DNA from: Ralstonia sp. NFACC01
Lineage (GTDB): Bacteria; Pseudomonadota; Gammaproteobacteria; Burkholderiales; Burkholderiaceae
DNA length: 64,000 nucleotides
NCBI RefSeq assembly: GCF_900115545.1
Contig: NZ_FOWV01000001.1
Coordinates: forward strand, 558,001 to 622,000
Reading direction: 5' to 3'
Part shown: positions 7,385-12,981 of the stretch, piece after piece
How positions within the stretch are numbered: the stretch's first letter is position 1
Layout: every line of letters starts with the position of its first letter
Translations under genes and position numbers: made by a program
The notes under the pieces: generated by a model
Database searches by the model: none
What the model saw: the letters and a program-made list of their open reading frames with translations, nothing else
What the model was told of the DNA's origin: nothing

Positions 7385-7801
7385 ATGAAAGTCATCCTAA
7401 TCCTCCCCTTGCTGGTCTCGACGTTGGCCATTGCCGCACCGGACGAAGCGGTGGTCCAGGAAATGGCGAAACGCACCGGTCTTAGCCCGTCGGACATTCG
7501 GAGAAACTACGACGCCTGTAGTAGTGGCGAGACGCAATCGATGAAGGTCTGTGCAAGCTATCGGTGGACGAGAGAGGACATTCGCCTCAATACCGCCTAC
7601 GAGCAAGCGATAGTGAAAGCAAAAGAGGAGGGTTTCGAAGCCTCGCTTATTCGCGCGCAGCACGCGTGGCAGGCGTATCGCGATGCAGCATGTACATATG
7701 AAGGGCAGATGGGAGCTGGGGGTGGTGCATATGAGGGGCTATACATTCTCTCGTGCAAAGAACAACTTACAAAGGAGCGAGCTGACCGGTTGACCCCGTG
7801 A
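7385..7801 (+). CDS. Secreted LprI-like (DUF1311) protein
   Basis: This 138-residue protein has an N-terminal signal peptide (MKVILILPLLVSTLAIA) and the DUF1311/LprI pattern: paired cysteines, IRLNTAYEQAI, LIRAQHAWQAYRDAACTYE and a final Cys. LprI-family proteins are periplasmic, and some inhibit lysozymes. ATG 7385 is chosen because it starts the signal peptide; the frame is open back to 7355. It lies between the antirepressor leader and a string of small membrane genes and could be a prophage or island cargo gene. A specific inhibitor role is not shown by the sequence. Confidence 0.68.
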   Translation: MKVILILPLLVSTLAIAAPDEAVVQEMAKRTGLSPSDIRRNYDACSSGETQSMKVCASYRWTREDIRLNTAYEQAIVKAKEEGFEASLIRAQHAWQAYRDAACTYEGQMGAGGGAYEGLYILSCKEQLTKERADRLTP

Positions 7802-7907
7802 CGCGGCAATCAGGACAGTGACCTGTTCGGGGCGGCGAGGGCCGCCGGTTACCGACGCATCGACCGCATCCGGCCAGAAGTGGCTACTGTAGGAAGAGAG
7901 CAAGGCA

Positions 7908-8159
7908 ATGAAGCTACTTCGCGACGGGAATTTTTCTGGAGCCGTTAGGGTTCTGTTGTTTCTCTTCGGTGTCGGCATCGGCTATGTGGCGCTTGCTTGC
8001 GACGTCGCACCAAGTGCCCTCCGAATCATCGTTTTCATGAGTGCTGTAGTTCTGTGCGCCTTAGGTGGATACAGCTCTTGGGCACATGTGCTTGGGGTGC
8101 AACCATTTGGAGAGTCCTCTTGGCGAAAAGCGAAGAAGACATACAAGGACGATGCGTAA
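7908..8159 (+). CDS. Small hypothetical membrane protein
   Basis: This 83-residue protein has two hydrophobic segments (VRVLLFLFGVGIGYVALAC and IIVFMSAVVLCALGGYSSW) and a charged tail (RKAKKTYKDDA). The start has an upstream purine-rich site (AGAGAGCAAGGC). I recognise no family. It is one of several short genes of the accessory tract, all on the plus strand and separated by 100-130 bp, which suggests individually acquired cargo rather than one operon. Confidence 0.55.
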   Translation: MKLLRDGNFSGAVRVLLFLFGVGIGYVALACDVAPSALRIIVFMSAVVLCALGGYSSWAHVLGVQPFGESSWRKAKKTYKDDA

Positions 8160-8193
8160 GGCCCGCCGCCGCTAACGATAGTTTGAGCATTTG

Positions 8194-8221
8194 GGTCTCG
8201 TCACCGTATGGTGGTGAGACC
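8194..8221 (+). repeat. Imperfect hairpin between small genes
   Basis: The 12-bp arms (8194-8205 and 8210-8221) pair with two mismatches around a GTAT loop, starting 35 bp after the preceding stop. No T-run follows on the plus strand, so a terminator role is uncertain. Confidence 0.35.
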
Positions 8222-8290
8222 TGAGCAACATACATAGGCACCGCGTCCGTCCGCTGACGGTCAGATGTAGCCATTCGAGAAGGTGTGTAA

Positions 8291-8581
8291 GTGAATCCGT
8301 TTAGGTGGATTGACCATGCTGTAAACCATCCTGGCTGGAAAGGCATTGCTTGTCGCGTGCCGCTGTGCTTGGCGATGGTGGCGACCGTCTATTGGCTGCG
8401 CGATGGAATCCTGTGGCTGAACGCCAACGTGCTCCATAGCGACAGCGTCGTTCCGAGTGCCGCGAGGCATCACGCCAACATCGTTGTCTTCAGGTGGTTT
8501 GGAGCGCTGTGGCTATCGCTGGAAATGGTCCTCGCGATTCGGTTGCTTTACCGGCAACACTTGGATAAGAAACGGGACTAG
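8291..8581 (+). CDS. Small hypothetical membrane protein
   Basis: This 96-residue protein uses a GTG start, with GAGAAGGTG as a possible Shine-Dalgarno just upstream. It has two hydrophobic stretches (ACRVPLCLAMVATVYWLRDG and FGALWLSLEMVLAIRLL) and a basic end (HLDKKRD). No family is recognised. It sits directly upstream of a truncated DUF2199 gene. Confidence 0.5.
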   Translation: MNPFRWIDHAVNHPGWKGIACRVPLCLAMVATVYWLRDGILWLNANVLHSDSVVPSAARHHANIVVFRWFGALWLSLEMVLAIRLLYRQHLDKKRD

Positions 8582-8586
8582 CTGTT

Positions 8587-8742
8587 ATGACTTTCGCCTT
8601 TCAATGCGCCACGTGTGGAGAAACTCACGAAGGCATGCCCAGCTTTGTCGCTGCTGCTCCGGTGAGCTACTACGAAATACCAGCAACTGAGAGGGAAGCG
8701 CGTTGCGACAACAATGCCGACATTCTCGGGATCGATAGGTAG
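8587..8742 (+). pseudogene. DUF2199-domain gene, truncated
   Basis: From ATG 8587 a 51-residue frame reads MTFAFQCATCGETHEGMPSF, then APVSYYEIPATEREARC, ending DILGIDR. The CxxCGxxHxGxP start followed by APxxYxxxxxxERxxRC is characteristic of the DUF2199 family, whose members are normally well over 100 residues. Here the frame stops just after the first conserved block, so the gene is broken. It begins 5 bp after the preceding small membrane gene. Confidence 0.6.
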
Positions 8743-8749
8743 TAGAGAA

Positions 8750-8935
8750 ATGCGCGCCATTGTTGCGTTGATTGCTTTCCTAGCCAGCAGCCTCGCCTGG
8801 GCCGGTTACGATGTTCACGTTAGCCAGCCTTTTGCGACCGCTCCCGGCCAAACTCGGACATTGGTGGTGGTCACGGGACCGGCCGCCCGCCGATCAGAAC
8901 CGGTCGCTCAACCTGTTCACTCGATTCGAGATTGA
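8750..8935 (+). pseudogene. Short secreted-protein fragment
   Basis: From ATG 8750 the frame begins with a good signal peptide (MRAIVALIAFLASSLAWA) followed by GYDVHVSQP. I have seen this type of N-terminus on longer secreted hypotheticals. The remainder is low-complexity and ends after 61 residues, overlapping the convergent acyltransferase stop. It is probably a 3'-truncated gene; a genuine small secreted protein is possible. Confidence 0.35.
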
Positions 8936-10110
8936 GGCTGTTCGACGTCAGGTTGATTCCGCTCGTTGTACTCGCTATTAGGTCGAGATCTTCTCGGAAT
9001 CAGCCACTGGCGCACAATGCGACTCGACGGCTCAGCGTACATTCGCGCGATGGATACGCTCAGGCAGGCAGAAAGCAACAGATAACCGACCAGAACCGCC
9101 AGTTTCTCGTCGCCCGTCACGCCGGAAGGCGGGAAAATCGTCCGCAACAGGCCCAGCACGATAAGGTGAAACAGATAGAGTTCATAGCTAAGCCTTCCGA
9201 ACCCTGCTAGCACAGTGGACGCACGCGTGCTTCGTACCATTGATCCGTCCGGGCGATCATTTGCGGCCAGCAGCAAAACCGCAGTGCCGAAGGCCATTGC
9301 CGTGACACCGAACACGTTGCTTTCGTGGATCGGCCAGGCCAGATAAACGAACGTCATGGCCACCGCCGTCGGCCACGCCAACACGCTCCACGCGCGGCCA
9401 CACCACACGGCGCGCCTCGCGAGCAGCGCCGCGCAACAGCCGGTGGCGATTGCGTCGAAGCAGGCGAAATACGCGTAGAGATAACCACCCTCGTCACCTT
9501 GATGCAGGAAACGGTAAGCCGGACCGACGACGATGCACGCGAGCCAGAAAGCAACGAGCTGCGCCTCCCTGCGAAACGCGAGACAAAGCAGAGGAAACGA
9601 GAGGTAAAACACCTCCTCGATGGAAAGCGACCACAACACGCCGAGCGCATAGTTGGTCCAACCGTGCGTGCTGATCAACATGTTCATCCAGAACGTCAAC
9701 GAAGCCAGATTTACTAGCCAAAACGAAACTGGTGTCCCGGCCGGCAAGTGGTTCCGGAAGACGGCGATGCCGGCTAGCGCTAGCGCATTGACGACAACCA
9801 ATAGCAGCAACAGGCACGGAACGATGCGCGCAATGCGTAAGCCGTAAAACGCCCGGACATCGACCTGGCCGAGTTCGGACCAGCGACGAATTGCGTTGCT
9901 CGTGATCAGATAGCCCGAAATCACGAAAAACATCGTGACCCCGTAGTTGCCGTTTCTCACAACGGCCCGAACCGCCTCCCAGCCGAATACGCGCGACAGA
10001 AAAGTGTCGTCCAGCCGATAGGCGATATTGAAGTGGTGAAACAGCACGAGCAGGATCGAGATGCCACGGAGGAAATCGATCTTCCGGTTTCGCGTGGAGA
10101 CGTCGGTCAT
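8917..10110 (-). CDS. Acyltransferase family 3 membrane protein
   Basis: This protein of about 397 residues has roughly ten hydrophobic segments. It opens with the acyltransferase-3 signature RKIDFLRGISILLVLFHHF, including the catalytic-type His. It continues with NGNYGVTMFFVISGYLIT and a later LSIEEVFYLSFPLL block. Members transfer acetyl or other acyl groups onto surface polysaccharides such as O-antigen or exopolysaccharide. ATG 10110 is preferred; the frame opens 18 bp earlier at 10128. No glycan-synthesis genes adjoin it, so the substrate cannot be inferred. Isolated acyltransferases in accessory regions often modify O-antigen, which is a possibility only. Confidence 0.82.
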   Translation of the reverse strand: MTDVSTRNRKIDFLRGISILLVLFHHFNIAYRLDDTFLSRVFGWEAVRAVVRNGNYGVTMFFVISGYLITSNAIRRWSELGQVDVRAFYGLRIARIVPCLLLLLVVVNALALAGIAVFRNHLPAGTPVSFWLVNLASLTFWMNMLISTHGWTNYALGVLWSLSIEEVFYLSFPLLCLAFRREAQLVAFWLACIVVGPAYRFLHQGDEGGYLYAYFACFDAIATGCCAALLARRAVWCGRAWSVLAWPTAVAMTFVYLAWPIHESNVFGVTAMAFGTAVLLLAANDRPDGSMVRSTRASTVLAGFGRLSYELYLFHLIVLGLLRTIFPPSGVTGDEKLAVLVGYLLLSACLSVSIARMYAEPSSRIVRQWLIPRRSRPNSEYNERNQPDVEQPQSRIE

Positions 10111-10258
10111 GCCGCGCTCGTGGCCCACTGCACGAACACCGTGCCCGCTTCGCGCAAAAGCAGCGGCAATCCAATCAACAGCTTTCGACGCGTGATCGAG
10201 TGAGTCAAGGTTAGGTCCAGTTAGTCAGAGTGAGGAAACGCGGTTAGCGCGACGAACG

Positions 10259-10625
10259 TCAAGCCAGCTTGTGGGCGAGCAGGAGGCGACGGATGTTGAT
10301 CGCGTCGCGCGCAGGGAACGCAGCCGGCCCGGCGTCCAGAAACACCATCGTGACGCTGTCCCGAACCGAGCGAAGCCGCATGATCAGGCAACGTCCGGCC
10401 GCGTCGGTATAGCCGGTCTTCGATAACGCGATGTCCCAGCATTTTTGCCCAACGAGTGGATTCGTGTTCTGGTACTCGACGAGCTTGCCGTCGATCGGGA
10501 CGACGCTGCGGGGGTCAGTCGTGGCACGCACGATGGCCGGATAGCGGGCCGCCGTGTTCACCATGACCGAGACGTCGCTTGCCGTCGACGTGTTGAGCGG
10601 CGAGTCGTTGCGGCGACTTTTACTG
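10259..10625 (-). pseudogene. D-Ala-D-Ala endopeptidase (PbpG/S11 family) C-terminal remnant
   Basis: The minus strand encodes about 120 residues matching only the C-terminal part of an S11 penicillin-binding peptidase: DSPLNTSTASDV, then NTNPLVGQKCWDIALSKTGY, AAGRCLIMRL, SVTMVFLDAG. The KTG motif is present, but the SxxK and SxN blocks and the signal peptide are missing. The intact homologue at 53943-55139 shows what has been lost (about 270 residues). The upstream break lies about 40 bp from a 21-bp repeat that also flanks the neighbouring beta-lactamase. An internal ATG at 10564 could still start a 101-residue product, but it would be inactive. Confidence 0.72.
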
Positions 10626-10667
10626 CCTTCATTGGCTTGAATCTATGCGGGGCTACATCATCAACCT

Positions 10668-10688
10668 TTAGAAGCTGTTGCGAAATTA
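10668..10688 (+). repeat. 21-bp direct repeat, copy 1, flanking the class D beta-lactamase
   Basis: The 21-mer starting TTAGAAGCTGTT and ending CGAAATTA recurs at 11733-11753 in the same orientation with one mismatch (G versus T at position 13). The two copies bracket the beta-lactamase gene. It may be an insertion-sequence end or a recombination scar. Confidence 0.6.
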
Positions 10689-10719
10689 CCCATACCATCT
10701 CGATCGCCCATCAAGCGGC

Positions 10720-11544
10720 TCACGGCAACGCGCCCACCTGCTTCAGCACGGCGCGCGCAATTTCCTGACGCTTTGGTAAAACCTCGGGCGTCGGCAGATC
10801 AAGGTTGATCGCGAACACGTAGGTGTCGTCGCCGCGCGTCACCCAGCCCACCCACCACCCGACTTCGACCTGGCCCGGCACCGTTACCCATCCGGTCTTG
10901 GCTCGCAACGTATATTCTGGCGTCTTCTCGACAGTCAGGATGTCATCGAGCAGGTCGTAGCTGCGTGCGGAGATCATCGGTACCCTGCGTGCCGCCACTT
11001 CGCGCAGAAACTCGACTTGTTGATACGCGGTGATCTTGAGATGGTTGTTCAGCCAGAACCAGTCCACCGGACCTTCGACGTCCGCATTGCCGAAGTGCGC
11101 CGCTTCAAGGTACTTGCGATACTGGGCCGAGCCGATATGCCGCGCGAGCGCCTGATAGGCGGGTATGCACGAGTTCTTCAGCGCCATACGCATTGACATG
11201 TCGCCGTCGCACACCGGTGGCAGGAACGGCTTACCGTTGTGCATGATGACCTTGCCGTCCCAAGGCAGCATGTCATGGTCCACGTCGGCCACAGCGCCGG
11301 TTTCCAGCGCAATCAGCGAGTTGAATATCTTGAACGTCGAGGCGGGCGAATAGTCGGTTGCCGCCCGTTTAGGGTTGTAGGTCAGCGTGCGCTGCTGCCG
11401 CACGTCGTAGATGACCATCGTGCCATCGACGCCGGCGGCATCGAACAATGCTTTGGCGTCGATCGTCGATTCAGTGAGGGCATGGGCAGCTAGGGGAAGC
11501 AGCAGGCAGAGCGCCGCGATCAGGCACGCAAGTTTGTGTCGCAT
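10720..11544 (-). CDS. Class D (OXA-type) beta-lactamase
   Basis: This 274-residue periplasmic serine beta-lactamase has a signal peptide (residues 1-22), S69-T-F-K72 (active-site Ser and carboxylatable Lys), and SCI at 125-127 in place of the usual S-x-V. It also has FGN at 151-153 in place of YGN, K216-T-G and a GWWVGW segment (229-234) matching the WxxG box. ATG 11544 is chosen because it starts the signal peptide; the frame is open a further 250 bp upstream through non-coding sequence. From memory it does not match OXA-22 or OXA-60 of Ralstonia pickettii closely. It looks closer to the OXA-50 style of chromosomal enzymes. It lies alone between two 21-bp repeats and next to a PbpG remnant; no regulator adjoins it. 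Confidence 0.88.
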   Translation of the reverse strand: MRHKLACLIAALCLLLPLAAHALTESTIDAKALFDAAGVDGTMVIYDVRQQRTLTYNPKRAATDYSPASTFKIFNSLIALETGAVADVDHDMLPWDGKVIMHNGKPFLPPVCDGDMSMRMALKNSCIPAYQALARHIGSAQYRKYLEAAHFGNADVEGPVDWFWLNNHLKITAYQQVEFLREVAARRVPMISARSYDLLDDILTVEKTPEYTLRAKTGWVTVPGQVEVGWWVGWVTRGDDTYVFAINLDLPTPEVLPKRQEIARAVLKQVGALP

Positions 11545-11732
11545 ATCTAAGCATTCAATTGGAGGTTGGACTTCGTCATGCTGACGGTTGCCAATCCGGG
11601 CCCGGATCGGTTGGCGGAGCATAGGCCTCAGCACTGCGGACCCCAACTGCGCCTGCCGTAACACGCGTAACGGTGCGGCCGTGGCCGCCGTGCGCAGGCA
11701 GACCCCGTTGAGGCGCGGACAAGAAAAAAAGC

Positions 11733-11753
11733 TTAGAAGCTGTTTCGAAATTA
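11733..11753 (+). repeat. 21-bp direct repeat, copy 2
   Basis: This is the second copy of the 21-mer at 10668-10688, with 20 of 21 bases identical and the same orientation. It lies just before the point (about 11790) where DNA adenine methylase homology begins, so it coincides with the breakpoint that removed that gene's 5' part. Confidence 0.6.
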
Positions 11754-11792
11754 ATTCATGTAGTGCTTTAGCCTGCTCTAGCAAATCAGTGA

Positions 11793-12134
11793 ACAAGCAA
11801 GGGAATCGAGAACCTGAGCTGGGCCGACTGCATCGAGCGCTACGACCGGCCGCATACGCTGTTCTACCTCGACCCGCCGTATTGGGAGACGGAGGGTTAT
11901 GGCGTCGATTTTCCGTTCAGCGAGTACGAGCGCATGGCAGCGCTCATGCGCGGCTTGAAGGGCAAAGCCATCGTGAGCCTGAATGACCATCCGGATATCC
12001 GCAGGTGTTTTGCGGGGTTCGAGATGGAGGCGGTGGATATCAATTACACCGTGGGTGGAGGGCAGGGGGTGGCGCGGCGGGAGGTGATTATTTACAGCTG
12101 GGATCGGGCGGCGGAGCCGGTGGGGTTGTTCTAG
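11793..12134 (+). pseudogene. Phage-type DNA adenine methylase, C-terminal fragment
   Basis: The frame ending at TAG 12132-12134 reads GIENLSWADCIERYD, then HTLFYLDPPYWETEGYGVDF, SEYERMAALMRGLKGKA and VARREVIIYSW. DPPY is catalytic motif IV of Dam-type N6-adenine methyltransferases. The SAM-binding FxGxG block and N-terminal half are missing. The homologous sequence starts abruptly near 11790, right after the 21-bp repeat. The fragment therefore marks a prophage gene cut by rearrangement. It is presumably inactive. Confidence 0.75.
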
Positions 12135-12184
12135 CGCGAGCATGCGAACGGCCTTGGGCTGTTCGTTTGCCGGCCGCGCGCCGC

Positions 12185-12619
12185 TCAGCCGCTCAGCGTG
12201 GGGGCCAATTGACCGAGCCCGGCGCTCGTCGCGAATGCACTTACATAATCATCGACGGTGGTCAGGGCGGCGAAGTCGACTTCCTTTCCCTGACGTGCTG
12301 CTCGTTGCGCTGCCAAGTCGCCCAGCGTGTCCAATTCTTCGCTCGTTATCGACCAAACACCGATGTCGGTTCCGAACTTGTCAGTCGGACGCAACTTGTC
12401 AGCGGGAACCCGCAGCGTCTCTGCAATTTCGTTCCAGGCGGAACGAACTGCGGACTCGTCGAGATTGCGCCCAGCGTAGAACTGGCTGTAGATCTCCGCA
12501 TCGGTGAGCGAGATCCGCTGCGACAAAGCGTGCAGGCCGGCGTTGCTTCGCTTCCGACGGAGCAACACTGCTCCGCCGCCAAGTGCAACGGCGAACGCAG
12601 CGAACAGGTATAGGTTCAT
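12185..12619 (-). CDS. Hypothetical protein with N-terminal membrane anchor, downstream of RHS locus
   Basis: This 144-residue protein begins MNLYLFAAFAVALGGGAVLL, a single membrane anchor or uncleaved signal, followed by a basic stretch (RRKRS). It then has a soluble, helix-rich domain with LRPTDKFGTDIGVW, which faintly resembles the helix-loop pattern of acyl-carrier-like or DUF1493 folds. I do not recognise the family with confidence. It is the third gene in the minus-strand series behind the RHS protein, 45 bp after the preceding gene, and could be an immunity or accessory protein. Confidence 0.55.
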   Translation of the reverse strand: MNLYLFAAFAVALGGGAVLLRRKRSNAGLHALSQRISLTDAEIYSQFYAGRNLDESAVRSAWNEIAETLRVPADKLRPTDKFGTDIGVWSITSEELDTLGDLAAQRAARQGKEVDFAALTTVDDYVSAFATSAGLGQLAPTLSG

Positions 12620-12664
12620 GAAGGCGTCCGTCGGAAGGGGAGGCGTCTGTGAAGCAGCGGTTCG

Positions 12665-12979
12665 CTACCGATCGTAATCTACGCAGAACAAGCCGAGCTC
12701 AGTCTCCAGCCGATTTGCCAACTCTTTCGCCTCTCCGCGCGATGCAACTACAACGTCTTCTAGGCCGTAGAGCAGAGCCCCGGAATCGTCCACCGGAACC
12801 ACGGAGATGACCTTCAGTTTTCCGGTGAAGTCACCCAGGGGCTCCACATGCTTGCCATTAGCACGCAGGTCGACGACGTCTCCGACGCTGGGCGGCGAGG
12901 GGACGTCAACGGTCCCGGTCACGTTGCCGTACGCGGTGGTCGGGGAGTCGAAAATGCTGAAGTCGATATCAATCTGCAT
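12665..12979 (-). CDS. Small protein coupled to the RHS gene, candidate immunity protein
   Basis: This 104-residue acidic protein, MQIDIDFSIFDSPTTAYGNV onwards, is predicted to be mostly beta-strand. Its initiation codon lies 2 bp after the RHS stop, so the two genes are almost certainly co-translated. In RHS/polymorphic-toxin loci the gene immediately following the toxin tip usually encodes its immunity protein; that is the basis of the suggestion. No family is recognised, and no signal peptide or membrane segment is seen, so any target would be cytoplasmic. Confidence 0.55.
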   Translation of the reverse strand: MQIDIDFSIFDSPTTAYGNVTGTVDVPSPPSVGDVVDLRANGKHVEPLGDFTGKLKVISVVPVDDSGALLYGLEDVVVASRGEAKELANRLETELGLFCVDYDR

Positions 12980-12981
12980 GG

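Noticed and set aside
8932-9847. Several plus-strand open frames across the acyltransferase
   Set aside because: Arg-rich shadow translations of a membrane-protein gene whose minus-strand reading has strong family motifs.
10720-11796. Longer start for the beta-lactamase, adding 84 residues
   Set aside because: The added part is antisense to repeat and intergenic sequence, and would bury the clear signal peptide that starts at 11544.
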